From: Sphingobacterium haloxyli
Lineage (GTDB): Bacteria > Bacteroidota > Bacteroidia > Sphingobacteriales > Sphingobacteriaceae
Direction: 5' to 3'
DNA length: 64,000 nucleotides
Assembly: GCF_002980525.1 (NCBI RefSeq)
Contig: NZ_PVBQ01000016.1
Span: 1 to 64,000, forward strand
The number at the start of each line of letters is the position of its first letter. Position 1 is the stretch's first letter. Of this stretch, positions 46,101 through 53,565 are shown piece by piece. The position numbers and the translations under genes were made by a program. Under the pieces are notes generated by a model that was given only the letters and a program-made list of their open reading frames with translations, did no database searches and was not told where the DNA came from.

Positions 46101-46334
46101 AACAGGGAAAGGTTTTATAGATACTCGACACCGACCGTTTCAAGAGGAGATCATATTTATCTTGAATTTATAAATGTCGATTATAGAATTCCAACGTCAA
46201 GGTGGAGGCAGGGGTGGCCCGTAATCAATGTGTTTGTTAACATAAGCGATTTGGGACATTTATGGAGAAAGGATCGTACGGAGGTGTTGGACAACAGGAT
46301 GTCATTTTCGGTAGGTGGACGAATTAATCTCTAA
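43116..46334 (+). CDS. SusC/RagA family TonB-linked outer membrane transporter
   Basis: Outer membrane transporter of 1072 residues. After the signal peptide (cut near DAMAQ, about 33) come a carboxypeptidase-like domain (about 35-110) and the plug, with hallmark pieces [26 protein letters not shown] and [31 protein letters not shown], cited by these parts RGVST and [12 protein letters not shown]. The barrel ends [13 protein letters not shown]. It works with the SusD-like lipoprotein downstream as a pedal-bin importer of glycans, peptides or chelates; the substrate cannot be told. Overlaps on both sides show one operon. Confidence 0.95.
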   Translation: [1072 protein letters not shown]

Positions 46335-46347
46335 GCAACAAATTAAG

Positions 46348-47742
46348 ATGAAAATGAAAAATAGATTGTATAATAAAAAAATGATTGTTGCTATAACTAT
46401 TGCTACAATTATGGTTTTTATGGCTGGTTGTGATAGTTTTTTAGACCTCAAGTCATCGAATAACTACGCGACGGTTTCAACAATCGAAGATGTTGAAGCC
46501 ATTCTTAATAATACACAGATTATGAACTTCAGAAGTCCTTGTCTCGGGGAAGCGTCTGCCGATGATATTTATATTCCCGATCAAGTATACGATCGGATAA
46601 CAAAAAATTCATCAAGGGATACTTACATTTGGAAAGAGACGGATTATGGGCAGGCTTCGAGCCCTTGGGGAACAACCTACGAAACCGTTTTTTATGCGAA
46701 TGTCTGTCTGGAGGCACTGGAGAAAATGTCCGCTGAAGAGAAACAGGAAGTTAGATGGGCCAGAGCTAGAGCTGCTGCCTTGGTCTTTCGGTCGAATGCA
46801 TTCCTTCAGGGAATATGGATCTGGGGGAAAGCGTATGATGAATCAACAGCGGGCAATGATCTGGGTATGGTTATAAAAACAAATCCTGACGTCAATGAAC
46901 CTTCGGTAAGGAAAAGTGTGAAGGATACATACCAACAGATAATTGGGGATTTAAATGATGCGATAAAATATTTGCCGAACATAGCCGAGGTACCGGTCAC
47001 TCCTTCAAAAGCCGCTGCTTATGGGCTGCTCGCAAGAACATATTTATCAATGAGGCAATATGAAACCGCAGGCCTCTATGCGGATTCCTGTCTGCAGCTT
47101 AATAACGAATTAATGAATTTTAACACAGATATAAACATACCTGCTCCTACAAGCTCGGTAAATCCATTTAACATATTTAATAAGGAAGTTATATTTTCAA
47201 CGGTTATCGGTAGTTTTTATTTCGCTGTAAGTCCAACATATGCTGTTATAGACACAATGTTGATCTATTCTTACGACGATACGGATCTAAGACGTAGAGT
47301 TTTCTTTAGGAACACCGCTAATGGAGCGGCTATGAGAGGAAACTATTCACAGAGTAGTTCCCAATATTTTACTGGAATATCAACGGCAGAGATGATGTTA
47401 GTTAGGGCTGAATGTATGGTTCGGGAGAATTTTGTCCGTGAGGGCTTGGAATTAATAGATTGGCTACGCACTCATCGGTATAGCAATGGAATAAGACCTG
47501 CCCTAAATATGGAAATGACCCAGCAAGAGGCATTGGATATGGTTTTAGTGGAAAGGAGGAAGGAGTTAGTGATGCGTAGTTTACGATGGATGGACGTAAA
47601 GCGCTTGAACAAGGAAGGTCGAAATATTCTTCTGAAAAGATATGTTAATGGAGAGGAATATCTATTGTTGCCTAATGAAAGCAAGTATGCTCGGCCATTA
47701 CCAACTGATGTGATAGCATTAAGCGGTATGCTCCAGAATTAA
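46348..47742 (+). CDS. RagB/SusD family surface lipoprotein
   Basis: Surface lipoprotein of 464 residues that binds substrate and caps the SusC barrel. The start MKMKNRLYNK gives a lipoprotein signal ending at MAGC (Cys28). Tetratricopeptide-like helices carry SusD features: SSPWGTTYETVFYANVCLEALE, ARAAALVFRSNAFLQG, GLLARTYLSMRQYETAGLYAD and the C-terminal LVERRKELVMRSLRWMDVKRLN. It starts 13 bases after susC and ends before a strong terminator, closing the TlpA-SusC-SusD operon. Confidence 0.94.
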   Translation: MKMKNRLYNKKMIVAITIATIMVFMAGCDSFLDLKSSNNYATVSTIEDVEAILNNTQIMNFRSPCLGEASADDIYIPDQVYDRITKNSSRDTYIWKETDYGQASSPWGTTYETVFYANVCLEALEKMSAEEKQEVRWARARAAALVFRSNAFLQGIWIWGKAYDESTAGNDLGMVIKTNPDVNEPSVRKSVKDTYQQIIGDLNDAIKYLPNIAEVPVTPSKAAAYGLLARTYLSMRQYETAGLYADSCLQLNNELMNFNTDINIPAPTSSVNPFNIFNKEVIFSTVIGSFYFAVSPTYAVIDTMLIYSYDDTDLRRRVFFRNTANGAAMRGNYSQSSSQYFTGISTAEMMLVRAECMVRENFVREGLELIDWLRTHRYSNGIRPALNMEMTQQEALDMVLVERRKELVMRSLRWMDVKRLNKEGRNILLKRYVNGEEYLLLPNESKYARPLPTDVIALSGMLQN

Positions 47743-47795
47743 AAAGGGAACTTTTGATAAAAGGCCAAAACAGTTTTTTTGCTGCTGTAATTAAA

Positions 47796-47838
47796 AATGG
47801 AGAAGTATTGTTCTGTTGTACAATGCTTCTCCATTTTC
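47796..47838 (+). terminator. Terminator of the TlpA-SusC-SusD operon
   Basis: AATGGAGAAGTATTG and CAATGCTTCTCCATT form a 15-bp stem with one G-T wobble, followed by TTTT. It lies 53 bases past the SusD gene. Confidence 0.85.
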
Positions 47839-47849
47839 CTACTCTAGCC

Positions 47850-48245
47850 CTAATCCTGATTATAGATCTGATTAGGTACTATCGGTTGTGTAGGAGAAGT
47901 TCCGGCAGCATTCGGTGACGGAACTAAATTTACTCCATCGGGACTCAATGCCGTTGGCAATTCAGGTAGCATATCGGTATTAATATGCGTTTCTCCATCC
48001 ATTTCCTGAAGGAAGCTCGACTTTACCTGTATTTTACAGGCTCGATCTTGACCGCTGCAGCCGCTGGCGTCATTCGTGGCTTCCCATTTTGATGGATCAC
48101 CCTCTTCTCCGGGAGCTCCTACAAATTCGAAATAAGTGTCCGTAAGAACTACTTTTTCAATTTCTTTCTCGACAGCCTTATTAAAAGCCACCGCTACAAA
48201 CGCGACACCTAGTATCGCTGTAAGTAGAATCACGATTTTTTTCAT
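47850..48245 (-). CDS. Small exported protein, DUF6520-like
   Basis: A 131-residue protein starting MKKIVILLTAILG with one N-terminal hydrophobic segment (about 3-24). It carries two or three cysteines in ASGCSGQDRACKIQV and a Pro/Asn-rich C-terminus. The layout resembles the short DUF6520 proteins of Bacteroidota, which have a similar leader and a Cys cluster, but this is longer and the match is weak. Its 5' UTR is strongly structured. Function unknown. Confidence 0.6.
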   Translation of the reverse strand: MKKIVILLTAILGVAFVAVAFNKAVEKEIEKVVLTDTYFEFVGAPGEEGDPSKWEATNDASGCSGQDRACKIQVKSSFLQEMDGETHINTDMLPELPTALSPDGVNLVPSPNAAGTSPTQPIVPNQIYNQD

Positions 48246-48369
48246 GACATAATTTTTTATCTGCACCCCGGTTTTGCCTCACAGTGATGCGGTCGAGGAA
48301 TCCTGTTTGTTGGTCTATCGGCTTCCTTGAAGCCAAAAGACCTAGCTACCCGTGAAGGGTGCAAACTTA
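48246..48369 (-). promoter_or_regulatory. Promoter and structured 5' leader of the DUF6520-like gene
   Basis: A perfect -7 element TAAGTTTG lies at 48362-48369 (minus strand), so a leader of about 110 bases precedes the ATG. It contains a long hairpin at 48312-48342 (GGTCT/AGACC outer and GGCTTC/GAAGCC inner stem) and a small ACCC/GGGT hairpin at 48348-48360, both close to the transcription start. It may be a cis-regulatory RNA. I do not recognise a known class. Confidence 0.5.
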
Positions 48370-49024
48370 CGTGGGTAATAAAATCGCTTAACGACTCTCT
48401 GCTGGGCTAAGACAATCCGACAAGGGGGCAGTTGCAGAAAGAGAATTGCGCTCACTAATGGAACCGCCATGGATATCCGCAAGAACAGGGCGTACAGTCT
48501 AATCTGTATATACAGCTGCAGTTCTCCAATGCTGTGGAGGAAATCTGTTGTTCTCGTTTTTGCTGTGCCTTTACTGTTCATTGCATCCATTTTTTTACCC
48601 TCATCCATTTGCCTACTGTTCAGCGGAGCGGCCTTGGCTCCCCCTGCCCATTGGGCTTTTTTGCACTTTATCGCTGTACCCGCGTCCCTTTGTCCACCAC
48701 ATCCGATCACCCTATCTACGTACCGGCGGATAACAGTAGCTGGTCTCACTGCCTGTGGCTACCTCGTGGAGGACTTTACCATCGGGAGGATGGTTCCGAA
48801 CCCCGGTACGTTCCGTATATCGTTAGTTTACATACTTTATCGTATCCTCAAAAGCAAAGAAAATAAGGCTTTCGTTTCTTTCCGTATTTTTTGGCCGATA
48901 GCTATGATTTGAAATGAAAAAATGTGAATTGCCGCGATTTGATTTGTTTTTCTGATCGGATTTTTATATAATTATCATACCTAAAAGAAATATTAAACAC
49001 GACAAATTATGAAAGGGCTACTTT
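48370..49024. other. 655-base region without a supported gene
   Basis: Long open frames exist on both strands (for example 48469-48912 plus and 48342-48749 minus), but none has family features or a convincing context. The central part looks richer in GC than the neighbouring genes. It precedes the LytTR regulator gene and may hold its control region or decayed DNA. Confidence 0.35.
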
Positions 49025-49942
49025 ATGGCGGATACATCGTTAGAAAAACAGCAGGAAGAAACACAACCTGACAAGGTTGAAACACGCAGATGGTGGAGCC
49101 GTCTCGGTGTTTCCTGTGCTGTCGCTTTTATGATGCCTTTAGTGGGGCATCGCATTGGCGAGGGCTGGAAGCTGGGGCAACATGTCGTCGCGAAACCGGA
49201 TTATTTCATTGATGTATTTTGGTCATTGGTGCTGATTGTGATGGTTGTGGAGTGGATTTATGGGTGTACAAAATACTTTGATGGGAAAGAACGCTGGAAA
49301 AACAATTTCCATATACGCATGTATGTTATTACAGTGATGATCATCGCGTCTGCGATGTTTTTTATGGAGTGTTATGACCGTATGTATATCCAAATAACCG
49401 ACCGCAGCCTCCTGCGGATGAAGCGAAATGTATTCCAGGTGCCGTATTCGTTGATACTTCCTATTGTCTGTGGGCTTTGTTGCGCACTGTTATCTTTGAA
49501 AGATGAGTATTACGCATCGTTAGAAAAAGTTAAAACGAGAGAAAACGAAAATGGAGAGGAGGGAGATGAACCAACAGCGATGGAAAACAAGATCTCAGAT
49601 AATCCGTTAATTGCTGTCGTAGATGGTCAGAAGGTTTTTCTAAAAGATATTGCAGTGAAACTCATTACCCATCAGGATGGCATAAATAAAGTTTATAATT
49701 CGCCAGAACAATACTACGAGAACAATCTGTCGTTGAAAAAGCTCCATGAGCATCTAGATGATTTCCAGTATAGAAAGGTTAACCGCAACTGTGTTATTAG
49801 CCGTTCGATTATCGTGGGCTATCATCCCAATGCAGATAAGGGTATTACACTCCAGCTGTCGGAAGGATACCCAGCCGATGTGTTTGTTTCGAAGACCGAG
49901 GTGGAGTCTTTTTTAGCTTGGCTGGAGAAGGAAAAAGAGTAA
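49025..49942 (+). CDS. Membrane-anchored LytTR domain regulator
   Basis: A 305-residue protein with an N-terminal membrane part and a C-terminal LytTR DNA-binding domain. Four hydrophobic segments are visible (about 28-46, 60-80, 98-119, 135-158). After an acidic linker (about 168-190) the LytTR domain runs from about 195 to 302, with LKKLHEHLDDFQYRKVNRNCVISRSIIVGY typical of the family (key part RKVNRNCVIS). It could be a membrane-bound transcription factor that senses an envelope signal directly. No partner kinase is adjacent. Confidence 0.85.
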   Translation: MADTSLEKQQEETQPDKVETRRWWSRLGVSCAVAFMMPLVGHRIGEGWKLGQHVVAKPDYFIDVFWSLVLIVMVVEWIYGCTKYFDGKERWKNNFHIRMYVITVMIIASAMFFMECYDRMYIQITDRSLLRMKRNVFQVPYSLILPIVCGLCCALLSLKDEYYASLEKVKTRENENGEEGDEPTAMENKISDNPLIAVVDGQKVFLKDIAVKLITHQDGINKVYNSPEQYYENNLSLKKLHEHLDDFQYRKVNRNCVISRSIIVGYHPNADKGITLQLSEGYPADVFVSKTEVESFLAWLEKEKE

Positions 49943-49997
49943 TCCCACATCGTTTAATTCTTATCACCGTTAACTCTGGATTGAGCTGAAGTGCCAA

Positions 49998-50065
49998 ATC
50001 CGGACATTTCGGTCATATCCGGACATTTACTACCATTTCGGCCTTTTCCGGCCATTTCGGACAAA
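49998..50065. repeat. Degenerate 10-base direct repeats upstream of the HU-like gene
   Basis: Six to seven copies of a TCCGGACATT/TTCGGNCATT-type motif follow each other at about 10-base spacing from 49998 to 50065. They lie just upstream of a -7-like TATGTTTG at 50084-50091. This spacing, about one DNA turn, suggests cooperative protein binding sites. Confidence 0.65.
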
Positions 50066-50083
50066 GAGATTTGGAGGAAGATT

Positions 50084-50091
50084 TATGTTTG
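50084..50091 (+). promoter_or_regulatory. Putative -7 element of the HU-like gene
   Basis: TATGTTTG matches TAnnTTTG and would give a leader of about 130 bases. The periodic repeats end 19 bases before it. Confidence 0.4.
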
Positions 50092-50224
50092 TGCTGTTCA
50101 TTCATCCACTCGCGAGGAGACGAACAAGAAGACAAGGTAACGGGAACGTCCAACGGAAAGAGCTCGCCGACGGAGCAGTGAACCCTACCGACAAACATTT
50201 TTTAAATTTTTAAACGTAAGTATT

Positions 50225-50608
50225 ATGGCAATTAAATTCAATGTACAGGAAATCAGCAACCCGCAGGATGCGGCTGCCCCTAAGAAGTTCTATGCACGTC
50301 CGGTAAGAAGCGGTGAGATCACTTTGGAAGATCTGGCTTCCGACATCTCCCATGCTTCGTCCGTCACGGAATCGGATGTTATGGCGGTATTGTACAGCTT
50401 GGTACGGGAAATCCCGCGTAACATCTCGCAAGGCTACATCGTCCGTTTGGGCAGTCTGGGTTCCTTCCGCTTAGGGACGGGCAGTATTGGCAGTGACACG
50501 GCAGAAGACGTGACTGCTGCCAATATCCACCGCAAACGTGTGCTGTTCCAGAACGGCATGCGAATCAAGAAGGCTATAGCGGATTTAACTTTCAGGAAAA
50601 GCGAGTAA
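50225..50608 (+). CDS. HU-like (DNABII) DNA-binding protein
   Basis: A 127-residue protein of the Bacteroidota HU-like group. The N-terminus (KKFYARPVRSGEITLEDLASDIS) and the helix HASSVTESDVMAVLYSLVREIPRNISQGYIVRLGSLGSFRL show the DNABII fold, with the hallmark VRLGSLGSFRL. Expected to bend or wrap DNA. It stands alone with a strong terminator and repeats upstream. Confidence 0.9.
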   Translation: MAIKFNVQEISNPQDAAAPKKFYARPVRSGEITLEDLASDISHASSVTESDVMAVLYSLVREIPRNISQGYIVRLGSLGSFRLGTGSIGSDTAEDVTAANIHRKRVLFQNGMRIKKAIADLTFRKSE

Positions 50609-50633
50609 TTCTCATTTTATAGTTTAATGGTTG

Positions 50634-50657
50634 AGCCGGCGTCTTAGGATGCCGGCT
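50634..50657 (+). terminator. Terminator of the HU-like gene
   Basis: AGCCGGCGTC, loop TTAG, GATGCCGGCT: a 10-bp stem with one G-T wobble followed by TTTTTT. Confidence 0.92.
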
Positions 50658-50678
50658 TTTTTGTGCATAAATGTCTCG

Positions 50679-50783
50679 AAATGACCGCGGTCATTTAAAA
50701 AATTGGACGTTTGATCGCTCCAAATGAAAGTTTGTTTTGCACAAACTAGGGTGGTCACTTCCTAAAAACAGACTTTCATTTGG
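50679..50783. repeat. Perfect 18-bp palindrome and 15-bp inverted repeat
   Basis: AAATGACCGCGGTCATTT at 50679-50696 is a perfect palindrome. Further on, CCAAATGAAAGTTTG (50720-50734) faces CAGACTTTCATTTGG (50769-50783), an inverted repeat with one mismatch and a 34-base loop. No gene lies here; both look like protein-binding sites or the ends of a small element. Confidence 0.7.
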
Positions 50784-50899
50784 AAAAGTTGCCACGGTCA
50801 ATTTAGCGAGCGTTCTGTACTCTCAAAAAAAGTCTGATATAAAATTTATTTTATATTGAGTTAATCTGCGGTTTCTTTAGGATTAATCTTTATTCACGT

Positions 50900-51265
50900 C
50901 TATCGTGGCCTTTTACGATTATGATATCTCTCCAACATACGTTTGGTAAACGCGTTATCAATTTGCCAATCCTCTCCGGGACCCCATTCGATCACTTCTC
51001 CGTTGAGGAAATACACCCATATAGGGCGTGGTTCAAAGGTATCCGTATATGAGTTGCGTTCAATAGGCATATACTCGTATACCTCGAGTGGCCCGTCTTC
51101 CGTAACTTGCGCCATGACGACCATGTTGGGTTTTCCGATTCGTTTAACAACTGTTTCCTTTGGCATTCCCAAACTGATCAAACTCATATCTCCATGTCTC
51201 AATGCAGCACATGATCCCAAGAATAATAAAATACTAGCGGCTAAAAAAGTGAATAGTTTATACAT
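50900..51265 (-). CDS. BamE/SmpA-like lipoprotein
   Basis: A 121-residue lipoprotein with lipobox LGSC (Cys19). The domain begins with the SmpA/OmlA-type helix SLISLGMPKETVVKRIGKPNMV, followed by strand pieces VYEYMPIERN and IWVYFLNGEVIEWGP, the BamE-like fold. In proteobacteria BamE belongs to the outer membrane protein assembly machine; many unrelated small lipoproteins share the fold, so the role is open. Confidence 0.75.
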   Translation of the reverse strand: MYKLFTFLAASILLFLGSCAALRHGDMSLISLGMPKETVVKRIGKPNMVVMAQVTEDGPLEVYEYMPIERNSYTDTFEPRPIWVYFLNGEVIEWGPGEDWQIDNAFTKRMLERYHNRKRPR

Positions 51266-51366
51266 AGATTTTTGATTTATTGATAATCTGACTGAGATTA
51301 ACGGTAAAAGATTAATGATTGGTTGAAATGTTTTTTATATTTACTCCTATTCTAGTCCTGATTTGT

Positions 51367-52245
51367 ATGTTAAAAAAGATTTGCTTTTTGGTGATGTCCG
51401 CACTGTTGTTTGGAAGTTGTTCTGACAAGGATGATAATGTAGTATTGCCAGACGATGAAATCGATCCAGAACCAGAAGAAGAAATCCACGTGTTACCCCT
51501 AATATTGACAACTGATAAGAGTGAGGGACATATTTATGAGCAGGTGGGGTTTAGCTTAGAGGACAGTACTTATACGGGGCCTAATGGAGGATTTGCTATT
51601 TTGTTACGTTATGCTGACGCTTTGGATTCTTTGATATGGCAGGTAGAAGGAAATGAAGATGGGGTACATCTTCTAGAAAAAAATGGTACGATTAATTCTC
51701 AATTCAGGATCGAATGGAGTCACTATTTTTATTTGCCGGGAAACTATAAGACGTTTTTGTACGGTTATAAGGACGGACAGCTTGTTGTGCAGGATTCTGC
51801 TGTAACGGAGATTTTTGCAGATGGTGATTTTTTAAATATTAATTGGGATCGATCGGACGAAAATCTCAACAAGATGATTGGGTATACGAACAACGGGATG
51901 GAAGACTATTCATTTCAGATATTAACCCGTTTACGAGATGATGTATTATCCTCCCGGCTTAGCGTGAGATTTGATTCGTTTGATTATAGAAGACCTAATG
52001 CGGAGATTGGAGATCGGGAAGTGGAACTGCTTGATTCTTATATTACGGAATTGTATGGAGAAGCAAAATATCATATAACAGATGGACCCGTCCATGACGA
52101 GTTATTGAAGCTTTTCAAATCAAAGCTCAAAGAAGAGCAGGTGCTAACAATTTGGCGTTCAGAAAAATCTAATATTGCCCTTATTAAGGGTGAAGACACG
52201 GATGTGAATGGCTTTGGACACGAAATACACGCCGAACCGATATGA
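51367..52245 (+). CDS. Lipoprotein of unknown function
   Basis: A 292-residue lipoprotein. The start MLKKICFLVMSALLF is preferred to one 16 codons upstream; it gives a signal with lipobox FGSC (Cys18). An acidic linker (about 19-40, rich in Asp, Glu and Pro) precedes a domain with no recognised family. It converges with the MACPF gene with only eight bases between. It might be an immunity or partner protein of the toxin by position alone; no sequence evidence supports that. Confidence 0.7.
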   Translation: MLKKICFLVMSALLFGSCSDKDDNVVLPDDEIDPEPEEEIHVLPLILTTDKSEGHIYEQVGFSLEDSTYTGPNGGFAILLRYADALDSLIWQVEGNEDGVHLLEKNGTINSQFRIEWSHYFYLPGNYKTFLYGYKDGQLVVQDSAVTEIFADGDFLNINWDRSDENLNKMIGYTNNGMEDYSFQILTRLRDDVLSSRLSVRFDSFDYRRPNAEIGDREVELLDSYITELYGEAKYHITDGPVHDELLKLFKSKLKEEQVLTIWRSEKSNIALIKGEDTDVNGFGHEIHAEPI

Positions 52246-52253
52246 TCGAATAA

Positions 52254-53318
52254 CTACAGCGTAAGCGCGCTTGTTTTGGTGTATTCGTCTATATAAGCCT
52301 CCACTTCTTGTTTTTTCTCAGCATCTTCAATTAGATCAAAGATCGGTAATAGATTTTCTAAGCCGTTAATGTAAACGAATCGAGCGTTATCCTCACTTAT
52401 CGTTTTCGCCCATTCTGTTCTGTCAACTTTAGGTTTTGAAATGGAGGTCTTGTCTACGAAAATTTTCGATGGATCACCGCCAATCGCTTCGAAAGCTATT
52501 GTCGGATTAGTAACGTCCTTGAACGCTGTGGAGTCTATTGGATCAAGGAAGCCGGAGAATAATCCAAAACAATCGTTTAAAGCTACTCGAAAGCTGCTTT
52601 CTACTGCATTACGTCGCTCCGTTCCCGTATATTCGGCTCGGTAATCTAAACTAAACTTTGCTCCTGTAAACAAAGAAAGTAAGACGTGGGTGCCATATTT
52701 TTTGACAAGTTCCGCTGGTTCCAATGATTTACTGTCCGCTTGAAAGTCTGTGGTTAAATAGGGTATTAGTTGACTATTCCTGCCATATAGTGTGAGACGT
52801 CTGTATTTTATATACGAATCATACAGACCATAGATGTATTGATCTTCCTGTGGATCTGTATCGGGGAACGGATGTGTGATATTTCCTTTAAAATAGCCGA
52901 TATTCGGTGTGCCCTCTGCTAACCATTTAGTAAAATTTTCCGCATCAGTTGCATATATAGATTTGAAACTCGAATTAAGTACACGAAGTACATCGAAACT
53001 ACCGGAATTATCCTGCGCAAATGACGGGGTATTAATTACCGGTTCTTTAATGGAAGTCTTATGTGAATGCTTGCCAGTTACATCATAGCCGAATCCCAAG
53101 AAGTTGTAATCTCCATATCCTTCCTCATCTGTAGTATTTTTGTTGTCAGATAGATTCTTGATCAAAAACTTGAGCTCGGTCGGTGTGTTTGTTTCTGGTT
53201 CTGTAGTTTCAGGATTCGTTGTTTTGGGATCGTTCAATGTATTTTTCTCGCAGGAGGTTAGTGCAATAACAACTGTTAGCGCTAAGGGGAATATTGACTT
53301 GGTCTTTGATGTGTGCAT
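52254..53318 (-). CDS. MACPF (membrane attack complex/perforin) domain lipoprotein
   Basis: A predicted pore-forming surface lipoprotein of 354 residues. The start MHTSKTKSIFPL gives a signal with lipobox LTSC (Cys23) and a Thr/Pro/Glu-rich linker (about 26-48). The MACPF signature YGTH is at residues 208-211 (LVKKYGTHVLLSLFTGAKF), with the following Gly-rich turn reduced to TGA. In Bacteroides, MACPF lipoproteins (BSAP family) are secreted antimicrobial toxins against close relatives. The gene lies at the edge of a glycosyltransferase cluster, the same context as BSAP-2/-3 loci. Target and activity are inferred. Confidence 0.88.
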   Translation of the reverse strand: MHTSKTKSIFPLALTVVIALTSCEKNTLNDPKTTNPETTEPETNTPTELKFLIKNLSDNKNTTDEEGYGDYNFLGFGYDVTGKHSHKTSIKEPVINTPSFAQDNSGSFDVLRVLNSSFKSIYATDAENFTKWLAEGTPNIGYFKGNITHPFPDTDPQEDQYIYGLYDSYIKYRRLTLYGRNSQLIPYLTTDFQADSKSLEPAELVKKYGTHVLLSLFTGAKFSLDYRAEYTGTERRNAVESSFRVALNDCFGLFSGFLDPIDSTAFKDVTNPTIAFEAIGGDPSKIFVDKTSISKPKVDRTEWAKTISEDNARFVYINGLENLLPIFDLIEDAEKKQEVEAYIDEYTKTSALTL

Positions 53319-53440
53319 TTGCTCAAGAATAATGGAATGTTTGCATTTAAGCGCCAAGATAAAGCATTTATTTTAATTCATGTTTCTTTTTCTTAATAAA
53401 TGGAGCTGGTATGTCGATTTTCATGAAGAATCTATTGTAT
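53319..53440. other. Short intergenic gap upstream of MACPF gene
   Basis: AT-rich, holding the promoter region of the MACPF gene; TATCTTGG near 53360 is only a weak -7 match. Nothing else seen. Confidence 0.3.
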
Positions 53441-53533
53441 TCACAGAAGGTCGTCATCGAAACTCCAGACAATTTGGGGCGCATTATCTGGAGAGCCATC
53501 GTCGACGATCAGGAGTTCAAAGCGGGGACGTGT
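53441..53533 (-). pseudogene. GT2 glycosyltransferase remnant
   Basis: A 30-codon fragment on the minus strand containing FELLIVDDGSPDN and IVWSFDD, closed by TGA. It matches the start of the GT2 catalytic domain (FELLIVDDGSTDN) in the two full genes upstream. A stop precedes it and no start is present, so it is a relic of a third GT2 copy left by recombination between the MACPF gene and GT2. Confidence 0.8.
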
Positions 53534-53565
53534 CTACGTTTATACATAAGTGCTCGTAGACCTTC

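Noticed and set aside
48342..48749. Minus-strand frame of 135 residues
   Set aside because: No family features; it runs into the leader of the DUF6520-like gene and overlaps equally long frames on the other strand.
48469..48912. Plus-strand frame of 147 residues with hydrophobic stretches
   Set aside because: Composition is unusual, no conserved motif is seen and a second overlapping frame on the same strand is equally long.
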